This document shows, one piece after another, positions 30,369 through 39,811 of a stretch of 64,000 nt of DNA. The notes under the pieces were generated by a model. The model was not told where the DNA came from and ran no database searches. It worked only from the letters and a program-made list of their open reading frames with translations. Source of the DNA: Frankia alni ACN14a (lineage in GTDB: Bacteria > Actinomycetota > Actinomycetes > Frankiales > Frankiaceae); contig NC_008278.1 in the NCBI RefSeq assembly GCF_000058485.1, forward strand, positions 7,000,962 through 7,064,961, read 5' to 3'. The first letter of the stretch is position 1. The number at the start of each line of letters is the position of its first letter. The position numbers were made by a program, and so were the translations under genes.

Positions 30369-31454
30369 ATGGCGGAAATGACCCTGCGTCGTCGCACGAT
30401 GGGCAGTGCCGTCGTGCTGGGGCTCAGTGCCCTGCTGGCCGTCTCGGTACCGGGAACCGCGCACGCCAACACCGTGGGCGTCACCGTGAAAACACCCGGC
30501 GCCACCAGCGGACCCGGTTCGGCCTTTGCCGAGATCTCGACCCACGCCGACTGTTCCAGCGGCCTCGCCGCCGGCGGCGGCGTCAACCAGGCCATCGGCA
30601 CCGGCTCGGCCTCGAACGGCAACCACGTGATGGGCAGCGAGCCCAGCTCCGACGGCAGCACCGAATACACCGGCACCACGGGCGTCGTCGGCACCGACGT
30701 GACGCACTGGCTCGGCATCGGCGGCAGCGGGGGCGCGACCGACGCCGCGTACTCCACCACCCCCTACGCGACCTGCCTGACCAGCAACCTGGTCAACCAC
30801 ACCCAGGTGGTCATGAACAAGGCCAGCGGCCCCACGGCGGCATCGACGGTCAACCTGGTGGTGGCGACCTGCCCGGCGAACACGATCCTGCTCGGCGGTG
30901 GCGCGCGCACCACCCCGGCGAGCATCGGCAGCCTCAAGCCGATCGCCAGCTTCCCCACCTTCAACGACGCCGCCCATGACTACGGCCGGAAGGCGGCGGC
31001 CGACGGGGCGACCAACCCGAACTCCTGGGCGTCCGTCGGGTGGAACGGCGGCGGGGGCGGCACCAGCAACGTGACCTACGCCTACGCGATCTGCAGCGGC
31101 AGCGGCATCAACGTCAGCGGGGCCACCGTGAAGGTCCGCTACAGCGAGGTGAGCGGGCCGACCTCGGCGACCACCGGCCAGACGGCCACCGTCGGCTGCG
31201 GCGCCGGGGACGGGAAGCTGATCAGCGGCGGTGCGGCCGTCAGCGGCGGCAGCGTGACGACCACCGACTTCACCGGCCCGGGTTCGGGCGGCGACCACCT
31301 CAACGGCAGCTTCCCCAGCACCTCCGGCGGCAGCCCCGTCAGTGACGGCACCACCACCGCGGCGTACTGGACAGCGTTCAGCCACACCGGCGGCGCGAGC
31401 TCGCCGAGCACCTACACCGACGTCTGGGCGCTGTGCGCCGACGACGGCATCTGA
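30369..31454 (+). CDS. Secreted Gly/Thr/Ser-rich protein
   Basis: 361 residues. A signal peptide is clear (basic TLRRRTMG, hydrophobic SAVVLGLSALLAVSV, cleavage near AHA-N). The mature part has repeated modules, each with a Cys pair and a GGG or GGA turn (DCSSGLAAGGGVNQ, ATCPANTILLGGGAR, VGCGAGDGKLISGGAAV, ending WALCADDG), so about three similar ~100-residue units. AGGAGAGG six bases before ATG 30369 is a strong ribosome site. I do not recognise the family; it is probably a cell-surface or secreted protein. It is followed by another secreted protein 41 bases later. Confidence 0.82.
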   Translation: MAEMTLRRRTMGSAVVLGLSALLAVSVPGTAHANTVGVTVKTPGATSGPGSAFAEISTHADCSSGLAAGGGVNQAIGTGSASNGNHVMGSEPSSDGSTEYTGTTGVVGTDVTHWLGIGGSGGATDAAYSTTPYATCLTSNLVNHTQVVMNKASGPTAASTVNLVVATCPANTILLGGGARTTPASIGSLKPIASFPTFNDAAHDYGRKAAADGATNPNSWASVGWNGGGGGTSNVTYAYAICSGSGINVSGATVKVRYSEVSGPTSATTGQTATVGCGAGDGKLISGGAAVSGGSVTTTDFTGPGSGGDHLNGSFPSTSGGSPVSDGTTTAAYWTAFSHTGGASSPSTYTDVWALCADDGI

Positions 31455-31495
31455 CCCGAAAGGCGACATCGATTCCCTTGAACCGTCGTATCACC

Positions 31496-33286
31496 ATGCC
31501 CAGAGGCCGGCTGGCCGCGATCGCCGGCGCGGCCGGTGTCCTGGCCGTCGCCGTCGCGGTACCCCTGCCCGCCGTCGCGGACGCCGCGGGCGGGACGGCC
31601 ACCTGCGGGGCGACCGGCGTCCTCACCACCTCCCCGCCCACCTGCGCCTACACCACGGCGGGCACGGACACCTTCACCGTGCCCGCCGGCGTGACCAGCG
31701 TGCGCATCGACCTGTTCGGCGGCGAGGGCGGCAGCGCGGCCGGGTTCGTGGCCCCCAACCCGCCGAACACCGGCGCCGCCGGTGGCCTCGGCGGCGAGAC
31801 CAGCGGCACCCTGGCCGTCAGCCCGGGACAGGTTCTCCAGCTCACCGTCGGCGCCGCGGGCGTCCCCGGGACGTCGCGGCACGGCGAGTTCGCCCGGCGC
31901 GGCGGCATCGGCCACGGGGCCGGCGGCGGCGGGGCGCACGGCGGCGGCGGGGCGGGCGGCGGCGGCTCGGACGTCCGGGTCGGCGCGTTCGGCGCGGGCG
32001 ACCGGGTCCTGGTGGCCGGCGCCGGCGGCGGCGCCGGCAACGGCGGGCCGCTGCTGCACGGCGGCAACGGCGGCGGGCTCGCCGGGGAGGACGGCGGCCA
32101 GGGCGGCGGGCCGGCGGGCTCCGGGGTCGCCGGCGGCGGCGCCACGCAGACCGCGCCGGGCACGGGCAGCCCGAACTCGGCCAGGGGCGGCCCGGGGATC
32201 CCGGGCGGCGACATCGATCCCTGGACCGGCGAGCCCAATCCGGGCAGCGGCGGCCCCGGCGGCAACGGCGCCGGGGGCGGTAACGGCGGGGGCGGGGGCG
32301 GGGGCGGCTACTACGGCGGCGGCGGCGGCTCCGGCGGCGGGGACCCGGGCAACTTCTCCGGGGCGGGCGGTGGCGGCGGCAGCGGCTTCGCGGCACCCAC
32401 GGTGACCGACGCCGCGCTCGTCGGGGGCGTCAACCACGGCGACGGTCGCGCGACGGTGTCGTTCCGCTACGGCGCCTCGGTCGCGGTCGCCGCCAGCACG
32501 ACCACGCCGCTGTTCGGCCAGACCGTCACCCTCACCGCGTCCGTCACCGGCGCGGACCCGGCCGCCGGCACCCCCGGCGGGACGGTCACCTTCCTGGACG
32601 GTTCCACCACTCTGGCAACGGCGTCGCTCGCCGGCGGCCAGGCCGGCGTCAGCGTCAACGGTCTCCAGCCCGGCGCGCACGCGATCACGGCCAGCTACAG
32701 CGGCGACCCGGCCTTCGCGCCGGGCACCACGGCCGGATCCACCGACGTCACCGTCGGGTTCAGCCAGCCGTGCGTCACGACGACGCGCACCGGACCCCTG
32801 ACGGTCGCCGCCGGCCAGGCGCTCTGCGTCGGACCGGGCGGCCGGCAGGTCGGTCCGGTCACCGTCCGCTCCGGCGGGGCCCTCGCGCTCACCGGCGCCG
32901 AGGTCACCGGCCCGGTGTCCGCCGAGGGCGCGCTGGCCCTCACCGCCTGCCGGTCGACGATCACCGGCCCGGTGACGGTCCACGCCGCCGGCGGCTACGT
33001 CCTGCTCGGCGCCGACGCCGCCGACGTCACGCCCTGCGCGGGCAACACGCTGCGCGGCCCGCTGACCGTGGACGCGAACACCGGCGGCCTCGAGGCCTCC
33101 GCGAACACCATTACCGGCCCGGTTCGGATCACGGGCAACAGCGGCAGCGGCCCACTGCCCGACGACGCGGTGCCCGAGTTCCGCGACAACCGTGTCACCG
33201 GGCCGCTGAGCTGCACTGGCAACCAGCCGAGTCTGGTGCAGACGGGCAACGTCGTGATCGGCCCGCGATCGGGTCAGTGCGCCTGA
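31496..33286 (+). CDS. Secreted glycine-rich protein with Ig-like domain
   Basis: 596 residues. Signal peptide: RLAAIAGAAGVLAVAVAVPLPA. A short beta module with the phrase FTVPAGVTSVRIDLFGGEGG leads into ~200 residues of very Gly-rich sequence, reminiscent of PE-PGRS or glycine-rich adhesins. Near residues 325-420 there is a bacterial Ig-like domain (Big_3 type: LFGQTVTLTASVTG, TASYSGDPAFAPG). The C-terminal ~170 residues form beta-helix-like repeats built on ITGPVTV and GPVRITGN. Probable adhesin or surface protein. A TTG at 31478 is an alternative start. A strong hairpin terminates the unit at 33304. Confidence 0.82.
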   Translation: MPRGRLAAIAGAAGVLAVAVAVPLPAVADAAGGTATCGATGVLTTSPPTCAYTTAGTDTFTVPAGVTSVRIDLFGGEGGSAAGFVAPNPPNTGAAGGLGGETSGTLAVSPGQVLQLTVGAAGVPGTSRHGEFARRGGIGHGAGGGGAHGGGGAGGGGSDVRVGAFGAGDRVLVAGAGGGAGNGGPLLHGGNGGGLAGEDGGQGGGPAGSGVAGGGATQTAPGTGSPNSARGGPGIPGGDIDPWTGEPNPGSGGPGGNGAGGGNGGGGGGGGYYGGGGGSGGGDPGNFSGAGGGGGSGFAAPTVTDAALVGGVNHGDGRATVSFRYGASVAVAASTTTPLFGQTVTLTASVTGADPAAGTPGGTVTFLDGSTTLATASLAGGQAGVSVNGLQPGAHAITASYSGDPAFAPGTTAGSTDVTVGFSQPCVTTTRTGPLTVAAGQALCVGPGGRQVGPVTVRSGGALALTGAEVTGPVSAEGALALTACRSTITGPVTVHAAGGYVLLGADAADVTPCAGNTLRGPLTVDANTGGLEASANTITGPVRITGNSGSGPLPDDAVPEFRDNRVTGPLSCTGNQPSLVQTGNVVIGPRSGQCA

Positions 33287-33303
33287 CACCCACCCCCACA
33301 CCC

Positions 33304-33347
33304 CTCGGCCGCCTGACGCGGGTGGCGCCCCGCGTCGGGCGGCCGAG
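33304..33347 (+). terminator. GC-rich hairpin terminator
   Basis: Arms 33304-33322 and 33329-33347 pair over 19 bp with one G-T wobble and a six-base loop (tggcgc), 18 bases after the stop of the glycine-rich protein gene. There is no T-tract, as usual in this high-GC background. Confidence 0.75.
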
Positions 33348-33479
33348 TACGACTCCGCGGCGGCCGGGGTCGGCGCAACCCGTCGTCACCTGGAACGATG
33401 GGAACACCTCCGCGGGCGGTCGTCACGGCCGGCTTCACCGGCCCCGCCGCCGAGGCCTCCGTCCGAAGGAGCCGTCCCC

Positions 33480-34247
33480 TTGACCGACGCCCGCACCGTC
33501 ATCGCCAGCCTGCGCCGCTCGCACGAGCGGCTGCGCGCCCTCGTCGGGTCGCTCGACGCCCAGGCCGTGCGCGGGCCCTCCTACGACGACGAGTGGACGA
33601 TCGCCCAGGTGCTGTCCCACCTCGGGTCCGGCGCCGAGATCGGCCGGCTCGTCCTCGACGCCGCCGTCGCCGGGCAGGACGCCCCCGGCCAGGACGCCTT
33701 CGTCGCCGTCTGGGACACGTGGAACGCCAGGACCCCGGACGCGCAGGCCGCCGACGTGCTGCCCGCCGATCTGGCCCTGGTCGAGGCGTACGAGGCCCTC
33801 GACGACACCCAGCTTGCGGGCCTGCGGGTCGCGCTCGGGCCGATGAGCCTGGATGCCGCCGGGGTCGTCCGGCTCCGGCTGAGCGAGCACGCCGTGCACA
33901 CCTGGGACGTCGCGGTCATGCTCGACCCCGCCGCCACCGTGGAGGCGACCGCCGTCGACCTGCTCATCGACGGTCTCGGCATGATCGCCGGCTTCGCCGG
34001 CAAGCCCACCGACCCCACCCGGATCCACGTCACCACCACCGGCCCGGACCGCGAGATCGCCCTCGATCTCGGCGACGCCGTGCACCTGGGGCCCTGGGAC
34101 GGAGCGGAGCGGCCCGCCCGGCTGAGCCTGCCGGCGGAGGCGTTCGTCCGGCTGGTCTACGGCCGTCTCGACCCCGCCCACACCCCGCCCCTGGCGGCCG
34201 ACGGTGTGGACGTCGACCTTCTTCGGGTGGCATTTCCCGGCTTCTGA
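33480..34247 (+). CDS. Maleylpyruvate isomerase/DinB-type (mycothiol-dependent) family protein
   Basis: 255 residues. The N-terminal four-helix DinB-like fold starts SLRRSHERLRALVGSLDA and contains DEWTIAQVLSHLGSGAEI; the metal-ligand histidines are in LSHLGSG and LRLSEHAVHTWDVAV. The C-terminal SCP2-like half has ITTTGPDREIAL-type strands (VTTTGPDREIALDLGDAV). Proteins of this group are mycothiol-dependent enzymes in actinobacteria. TTG 33480 follows AAGGAG by eight bases. It stands alone; its substrate cannot be read from the context. Confidence 0.87.
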   Translation: MTDARTVIASLRRSHERLRALVGSLDAQAVRGPSYDDEWTIAQVLSHLGSGAEIGRLVLDAAVAGQDAPGQDAFVAVWDTWNARTPDAQAADVLPADLALVEAYEALDDTQLAGLRVALGPMSLDAAGVVRLRLSEHAVHTWDVAVMLDPAATVEATAVDLLIDGLGMIAGFAGKPTDPTRIHVTTTGPDREIALDLGDAVHLGPWDGAERPARLSLPAEAFVRLVYGRLDPAHTPPLAADGVDVDLLRVAFPGF

Positions 34248-34331
34248 GCTCTGTCGCCACCCGGATCGCGTAGCCGCGACTGCGGCGCGTATCCCGCGGT
34301 GGCGTCAACCGGTGACGGCCTCGACCTCGTC

Positions 34332-34351
34332 CGCGGTTCCGCGGAACCGCG
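34332..34351. other. 20-bp perfect palindrome
   Basis: cgcggttccgcggaaccgcg equals its own reverse complement. It lies 85 bases past the DinB-type gene and 25 bases past the end of the methyltransferase relic on the other strand, so it may terminate transcription or be a protein-binding site. Confidence 0.75.
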
Positions 34352-34376
34352 CCGGCTGTTCCGCCGTCAGCGGCGG

Positions 34377-34560
34377 TCAGCCCTTGCGTGCGACGGCTCC
34401 GTGGACGCCGACCTGCGCGTCGGTCAGGCCCTCGTCGACGTCGCCAGCGGGCTGCCAACGGTGCACGACCCGCAGGCCCGGGCCGACGAGGTCGAGGCCG
34501 CCGAAGAACTGGGCGACCTGCGCAGGAGACTGCTCGACGCCCAAGCGTCCGGCTCCGCCA
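34377..34560 (-). pseudogene. Remnant of SAM-dependent methyltransferase (DUF574-like) C-terminus
   Basis: On the minus strand about 55 codons read VEQSPAQVAQFFGGLDLVGPG, then VVHRWQP and VGVHGAVARKG before TGA at 34377. This matches the conserved C-terminal strand-turn of the actinobacterial DUF574/Methyltransf_19 family (AxFFDGLELVxPG...WRP...YGGVARKP). No start codon or upstream SAM-binding part exists in any frame, so only the last ~20% of the gene survives. It is a decayed copy, marking an old deletion. Confidence 0.65.
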
Positions 34561-34958
34561 CGACACGCTCGTCTCGCCGCGTCAGACCGTCCCGAGTGCG
34601 TGGGATGTCGTCAACGTACCGCGCCCGGCCCACAGCGCGCCGGGCCGACCTGGCCATCGGGCATCGGGCATCGGGAACTCGGGCAAGCGGGAACTCGGGA
34701 AACGGGCCGAAGGGAACTGGATCGAACCAGTAGGCGATCCGTACCCACATCCCCGGTACTCACAGGTGATTCATAGCTTCAACGTTCGGTGCGGCCGCGA
34801 CCGAAATCCAATGGTTCGCTAAGTATTTTCACAGGATCCGACCAGTGAACCTTTAGGATCTTCCGGCAAAGTTCGGACCGCCCCAACCGAACTCTCGCGG
34901 GCGTTGCCCGCCGGAAACCCAAAAAGACAACGGAATTTCAACCTCTGCATGCCTTCCG

Positions 34959-36551
34959 GTGGCCACACCCCGGATCGCGGGTCATCCTGGAGGGTTCTTG
35001 TCGTCCTTGTCGGCAGACGAAACGGCGCCGCAGCAGAGCATCGAGCCGCCGGAGTCGTCCCATCGTAGAACACGACGGAGTGCCCGCCACCCGTCGTCCG
35101 CCGGGCGGCGGGTGCGGATTCCCCGGGGCCGTGCCGGCGTCGTCGTGATTGCCGCCGTCGTCGTCGTCGCCGTCGGCGGCGGCCTGCTCGGTTGGGCCCT
35201 GAGCGGGGATGCGGGCACGCCGGCCTCGTCCAGGCTCGTCGCGGCGAGCGTCGGGCAGATCCGCCAGACCGTGAGTGCGACCGGCACCCTCGAACCGACC
35301 CGGCAGGCCAACCTCTCGTTCGCCGTGTCCGGCGAGGTCACCGCGGTCAAGGTCGCCGTGGGCGACAAGGTGCAGGTCGGGCAGACCCTCGCCACCATCG
35401 ACTCGGCGGCGCTCGCCACCACGGCCGCCCAGGCACGGGCGACGGTGGCGAACGACCAGGCGAAGGTCGCCTCCGACCAGGCGTCGGGGGTAACTGGCGC
35501 GCAGCTCACGGCCGACGAGGCCACGCTGACCTCGGCGCAGGACGCGGCGGGCGCGGCGCAGCGCAACCTCGCCGCGAGCGCGATGACGTCGCCGATCGCC
35601 GGGACGGTCGCCGTGGTCAACCTCACCGTCGGCCAGCAGCTCGCCGGCGGGTCGGGCAGCGGATCCGCCGGCGGGTCCGGCTCGGGCGGTGGCTCCGGCT
35701 CCGGCTCGGGCGGTGGCTCGGGTTCGGGCGGCCTGGGCGGGAACGGCGGCGGGTCCGGCTCGGGCGCGTCGTCCTCGCTGACGTCGTCGTCGTCCTCGGC
35801 GTCCGGTGCCCAGATCGTCGTGGTCGGCACGGACTCCTACCTGGTCAACGCGACCGTCGACGACACGGCGATCGGCCAGCTCAAGACCGGCGACCAGGCC
35901 GTCATCACCCCGACCGGCTCGACCGGCGCCACGACCGTCGCCGCCCGGGCGGGCCGCTCGGGCGGGATCGCCGGCTCGGGCGGAGCAGCCGGCTCGGGCG
36001 GGACGGGTGGGACGGGTGGCACGGGTGCGGGTCTGTCGGGCGCCGGCGGGTCGGGGACGATCTACGGCACCGTGGGCACGATCGGCCTCATCGCGACCAG
36101 CACCTCCGGGCTCGCCAGCTACCCGGTGACCATCAACGTCACGGGCACCCCGACCGGTCTGCACCCGGGCGCCGGCGCCGACGTCTCGATCATCGTCCGG
36201 CAGCTCTCCGACGTCCTGACCGTCCCCAGTCAGGCGCTGCACACCTCGGGGTCGCAGACCGTCGTCTATCGGATGCGCGGCGGCCGTCAGGTCTCCACGG
36301 TGGTGACCACCGGCGCCACCTCGGGGGCGCAGACCCAGATCACCTCCGGGCTCGTCGCCGGTGACCAGGTCGTCGTCCCGGTCGTCGGCGGCTCGACCAC
36401 CCGGGCCCGGACGGGCGGTACCGGCGGTGGGTTCGGCGGTGGCGCGGGCGGCGGGTTCCGAGGCGGTGGTTTCGGCGGCGGCACCGGCTTCGGCGGCGGC
36501 ACCGGCACCGGCTTCGGCGGCGGCGGCTTCGGTGGGCGGGCCACCGGATGA
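34959..36551 (+). CDS. HlyD/MacA-type membrane fusion (adaptor) protein
   Basis: 530 residues. One membrane helix at residues 58-82 (AGVVVIAAVVVVAVGGGLLGWAL) follows a Ser/Arg-rich head. The first lipoyl half is GTLEPTRQANLSFAVSGEV, a short coiled hairpin follows, and the second lipoyl half is SPIAGTVAVVNLTVGQQL. A Gly/Ser linker (residues ~230-262) interrupts the fold before the beta-barrel, and the protein ends in FGGGTGFGGG-type repeats. GTG 34959 is used, but TTG 35007 has GGAGGG nearby and may be the real start. It forms an exporter with the two genes that overlap it. Confidence 0.88.
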   Translation: MATPRIAGHPGGFLSSLSADETAPQQSIEPPESSHRRTRRSARHPSSAGRRVRIPRGRAGVVVIAAVVVVAVGGGLLGWALSGDAGTPASSRLVAASVGQIRQTVSATGTLEPTRQANLSFAVSGEVTAVKVAVGDKVQVGQTLATIDSAALATTAAQARATVANDQAKVASDQASGVTGAQLTADEATLTSAQDAAGAAQRNLAASAMTSPIAGTVAVVNLTVGQQLAGGSGSGSAGGSGSGGGSGSGSGGGSGSGGLGGNGGGSGSGASSSLTSSSSSASGAQIVVVGTDSYLVNATVDDTAIGQLKTGDQAVITPTGSTGATTVAARAGRSGGIAGSGGAAGSGGTGGTGGTGAGLSGAGGSGTIYGTVGTIGLIATSTSGLASYPVTINVTGTPTGLHPGAGADVSIIVRQLSDVLTVPSQALHTSGSQTVVYRMRGGRQVSTVVTTGATSGAQTQITSGLVAGDQVVVPVVGGSTTRARTGGTGGGFGGGAGGGFRGGGFGGGTGFGGGTGTGFGGGGFGGRATG

Positions 36552-37360
36552 CCCCGACCGACTCCTCATCCACCGACTCCACGTCGCAGGAATCCGGGGC
36601 GCAGGAATCCGGGGCGCACGAATTCGGAGCGCACGAATTCGGGGCGAGCGCCGCCGTCATCGAGCTGACGGACGTCCGCAAGACCTACCGGTCGGGGCTG
36701 TTCGAGGTGGCGGCCCTGCGCGGGGTCAGCCTGTCCATCCAGGAAGGTGAATATGTGGCGATCACGGGCCCGTCCGGGTCCGGAAAGTCGACGCTGATGC
36801 ACATCCTCGGCTGCCTCGACGTCCCGACGTCGGGCCTGTATCGGCTGGCCGGCGACGATGTCGGCGGCATGTCGGAGGACCAGCTCGCCGAGGTCCGCAA
36901 CCGGCGGATCGGGTTCGTGTTCCAACAGTTCAACCTGCTCCCCTCGATGACCGCCTGGCGCAACGTGGAGCTGCCCCTCTGCTATGCCGGGGGGCCGCGC
37001 GCCGAACGCCGGCAGCGGGCTGTCGACGCGCTGGCCGACGTGGGGCTCGCCGACCGGGTCGAGCACCGCCCGGCGGAGCTCTCCGGCGGTCAGCAGCAGC
37101 GGGTCGCGGTGGCCCGGGCGCTGGTCACCAACCCGTCGTTGATCCTCGCCGACGAGCCGACGGGCAACCTCGACTCGGCGTCCACCGAGGATGTCCTGGG
37201 GCTGTTCCGGCGCCTGCACGACCTCGGCCGCACGATCGTCCTGATCACTCACGAGGCCGAGGTCGCCGCCGCGGCGGACCGGGTGCTGCAGGTTCGCGAC
37301 GGCGTGGTCACGGCCGATTCGGGTCCATCCGCCCGAGTGTCCCGGACGGTGCGCACGTGA
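36548..37360 (+). CDS. MacB-type ABC transporter ATPase
   Basis: 270 residues. Walker [11 protein letters not shown]-loop [13 protein letters not shown], signature LSGGQQQR, Walker [10 protein letters not shown] and switch LITHE are all intact, typical of the LolD/MacB/FtsE subgroup. The N-terminus carries an [10 protein letters not shown] repeat from a 15-bp array (residues 15-33) not found in ordinary members. The ATG lies within the adaptor stop (ATGA) and the gene ends inside the permease start, so all three are co-translated. It powers export by the MacB-like permease. Confidence 0.93.
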   Translation: MTPTDSSSTDSTSQESGAQESGAHEFGAHEFGASAAVIELTDVRKTYRSGLFEVAALRGVSLSIQEGEYVAITGPSGSGKSTLMHILGCLDVPTSGLYRLAGDDVGGMSEDQLAEVRNRRIGFVFQQFNLLPSMTAWRNVELPLCYAGGPRAERRQRAVDALADVGLADRVEHRPAELSGGQQQRVAVARALVTNPSLILADEPTGNLDSASTEDVLGLFRRLHDLGRTIVLITHEAEVAAAADRVLQVRDGVVTADSGPSARVSRTVRT

Positions 37361-38586
37361 GCTGGGCGGAAATCGTGCGGACCGGGCTCGAGGCGGTCCG
37401 CTCGCACCGGCTGCGGTCCGGGCTGACGATGCTCGGCATCCTCATCGGCGTCGCCGCGGTCATCCTCACCGTCGGGCTCGGCGAGGGGGCGCAGGACAAG
37501 GTACGGGGCCAGATCAACGCGCTCGGCAGCAACCTGCTGATCGTCGCCCCCGGCAGCACGACGACGAACGGGGTACGCGGCGGCTTCGGCAGCGCGTCGA
37601 CCCTCACCCGGGCCGACGCCGACGCCCTGAGGTCCACGGTCGTGGCCCCCGACATCAGGGCGGTCGCACCGACGACCTCCCGGTCCGCGGCGCTGGCCGC
37701 CGGCAGTGCCTCGTGGACGGCCTCGGTCGTCGGCACCACGCCCGACTGGCTGTCGGTGCGCGCCCGCGCGATCGGCACGGGGAGGTTCATCAGCGGCCAG
37801 GACGTCGCCGACCACGCCGCCGTGACGGTGCTGGCCGCGACCACCGCCGAGGAGCTGTTCGGCGCGCGCGACCCGGTCGGGCAGGCCGTCACCGTGTCGG
37901 GGGTGCCGATGACGGTCATCGGCACCCTGACCGCCGCCGGCTCGTCCGCGAACACCAACGAGGACGACCAGGCCATCGTGCCGATCACGACCGCCGCCGA
38001 CCGGATCACCGGGGGCGTGAGCCGGAACGCCGTCCAGGACATCTACCTGGAGGCGACCTCCGGCCACACCCTGTCGGCCGCCTACCAGGAGGCCGACTAC
38101 GAGCTGCTGGCCCGGCATCGGATCACGACGCCCACGGCGGCCGACTTCTCCATCACCAGCCAGCAGTCGATCCTGTCCACCGCGACCTCGGTCGACCGGA
38201 CCCTGACGGTGCTGCTCGCCGGCGTCGCCGGGATCTCCCTGCTGGTCGGGGGCATCGGCGTCATGAACATCATGCTCGTCTCGGTGACCGAACGGATCCG
38301 TGAGATCGGCCTGCGCAAGGCGCTCGGCGCCTCCCCACGGGTGATCCGGCGGCAGTTCCTCGTCGAGGCGTCCGTGCTGGGTCTCGCCGGCGGCCTGCTC
38401 GGCACCGCGCTCGGCCTCGCCGGGGCCGCCATCCTGCCGCACCTGATCTCCGATCCGATCTCGATCTCCCCGACCGCCACCGTCGGCTCGATCGTCATCG
38501 CGGTCGCGATCGGGGTGGCGTTCGGCGTGTACCCGGCGACCCGGGCGGCCCGGCTCGCGCCGATCGAGGCGCTGCGCAGTGACTGA
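37357..38586 (+). CDS. MacB-like ABC transporter permease (FtsX family)
   Basis: 409 residues. One N-terminal helix (LTMLGILIGVAAVILTVGLG), a MacB-PCD-type extracytoplasmic domain (residues ~45-275), then three C-terminal helices (LTVLLAGVAGISLLVGGIGVMNIML, SVLGLAGGLLGTALGLAGAA, VGSIVIAVAIGVAFGVYPA). The FtsX signature REIGLRKALGAS is present and the protein ends PIEALRSD. GTG 37357 overlaps the ATPase stop. In organisms without an outer membrane such systems export peptides or drugs across, or pull lipoproteins from, the cytoplasmic membrane; the cargo is unknown. Confidence 0.93.
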   Translation: MSWAEIVRTGLEAVRSHRLRSGLTMLGILIGVAAVILTVGLGEGAQDKVRGQINALGSNLLIVAPGSTTTNGVRGGFGSASTLTRADADALRSTVVAPDIRAVAPTTSRSAALAAGSASWTASVVGTTPDWLSVRARAIGTGRFISGQDVADHAAVTVLAATTAEELFGARDPVGQAVTVSGVPMTVIGTLTAAGSSANTNEDDQAIVPITTAADRITGGVSRNAVQDIYLEATSGHTLSAAYQEADYELLARHRITTPTAADFSITSQQSILSTATSVDRTLTVLLAGVAGISLLVGGIGVMNIMLVSVTERIREIGLRKALGASPRVIRRQFLVEASVLGLAGGLLGTALGLAGAAILPHLISDPISISPTATVGSIVIAVAIGVAFGVYPATRAARLAPIEALRSD

Positions 38587-38637
38587 CACCGGCCGGCACC
38601 CGCCCGCGTCGCGCCCGACCGTGGGCCCTTCCTCAAC

Positions 38638-38697
38638 AGGCCTTTCCTCTGCGGGCCTTTCGACTGCGGGCCTTTCGACTGCGGGCCTTTCGACTGC
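38638..38697. repeat. 15-bp tandem array between permease and lipoprotein genes
   Basis: Unit gggcctttcgactgc at 38653, 38668 and 38683, with a diverged copy at 38638. It lies in the 185-base gap after the permease, upstream of the lipoprotein ribosome site. Confidence 0.92.
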
Positions 38698-38770
38698 GCA
38701 GCACCTGTCCGCGCGCCTCGTCCCAGCCCGGGTGGGAAGTCCCGGGCCGTCCGTCAGGAGCGACGACCTC

Positions 38771-39811
38771 ATGACCACTGTCAATCCGATGGCCCCGGTC
38801 CGATCGGGCCAGTCCCGCCCGCATCGCCGCGCCCTGGCCGCGGGGCCGATCGTCGGCATCGGGCTCGCAATGATCATCACCGTCAGCGCGTGCGGCAGCG
38901 GCGGCAGCGGCGGCCGTTCCGACGGGTCCGACGGAGCGACGGCCGCCGCGGCGAGCACGCCGAGCCGGGCCGCCGGCTCCGCCCAGGGGCAGGGTCAGGC
39001 GGGCCGGCCGGGCACCAGCGGCACCATCGCCGCGGTCACCGCGACGAACGTCGAGGTCCAGAACCCCGCCACCGGCCAGGTCACCGTCACCTGGACACCG
39101 AGCACCAGATTCGTCAGGACCGCCACCGCCACGGCGTCCGCCGTCGCGGTCGGCGACTGCGTGACGGTGACCGGCGGCAGCCCGGGCAGCACGTTCACCG
39201 CCCAGACCGTGACCGTGAGCGCGCCGGTGTCCGGCGGCTGCACGGCGGGCTTCGGCCGCGCCTTCGGTGGGGCCGGCGGGTTCCCGGGCGGTGCCCGGCC
39301 GTCCGGCGCGCCCACCGCCCGTCCGAGTGACCGTTCGACGACCCGCCCGAACGGGCAGGGCCGTCCGAACGGGCAGGGTCGCCCGGACAACGGCCGGTTC
39401 GCCGTGGTCACCGGGTCGGTGACGAAGGTGGTGGGCACGACCATCACCGTCCAGGGTCCGCAGCGGCTCCGCGTCGGCGCATCGGCCTCGGCGGCGCCCA
39501 CCGCCACCTCGCCGTCCGGCGCGACCGTCACCTCGACGGTGATCCTGGGCTCGTCGACGACCGTCGAGGAGACGAGCAGCGCCACCTCGGCGGCCCTGGC
39601 CGTCGGTGAATGCCTGACCGCCGTCGGCAAGGCCGACGACACCGGCGCGGTGTCCGCCACCTCCATCAGCGTCCGCCCGGCCGCCCAGCAGGGGGGATGC
39701 ACCGGCGGCTTCGGCGGCCGGGGCTTCGGCGGTCGGGGCTCGGGTAGCCAGGGCTCGGGCGGCCAGGGCTCGGGGCGTCAGGGCTCGGGCGGCGGCACGG
39801 CCAATGGGTGA
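38771..39811 (+). CDS. DUF5666-like lipoprotein
   Basis: 346 residues. Signal and lipobox: RRALAAGPIVGIGLAMIITVSACGSGG, in which only the last part (ITVSAC) is the lipobox. Two DUF5666-like beta modules follow (GTIAAVTATNVEVQNPATGQ and FAVVTGSVTKVVGTTITVQG), each with a GDCVTV or GECLTA strand. Between them is a Pro/Arg region with RPNGQG repeats, and the C-terminus is Gly-rich (GFGGRGSGSQGS). ATG 38771 has AGGAG ten bases upstream. It sits between exporter genes and overlaps the next adaptor by eight bases, so it probably is an extracytoplasmic partner of the exporter. Confidence 0.83.
   Translation: MTTVNPMAPVRSGQSRPHRRALAAGPIVGIGLAMIITVSACGSGGSGGRSDGSDGATAAAASTPSRAAGSAQGQGQAGRPGTSGTIAAVTATNVEVQNPATGQVTVTWTPSTRFVRTATATASAVAVGDCVTVTGGSPGSTFTAQTVTVSAPVSGGCTAGFGRAFGGAGGFPGGARPSGAPTARPSDRSTTRPNGQGRPNGQGRPDNGRFAVVTGSVTKVVGTTITVQGPQRLRVGASASAAPTATSPSGATVTSTVILGSSTTVEETSSATSAALAVGECLTAVGKADDTGAVSATSISVRPAAQQGGCTGGFGGRGFGGRGSGSQGSGGQGSGRQGSGGGTANG

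Larger units (their letters stand above)
34248..34958. other. Intergenic region with a gene relic and a palindrome
   Basis: 711 bases. It contains a 20-bp perfect palindrome at 34332-34351, a methyltransferase C-terminal relic on the minus strand at 34377-34560, short gggcatcgg and cgggaactc repeats near 34665-34715, and a lower-GC stretch at 34730-34950 that probably holds the promoter of the exporter operon. Confidence 0.55.
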
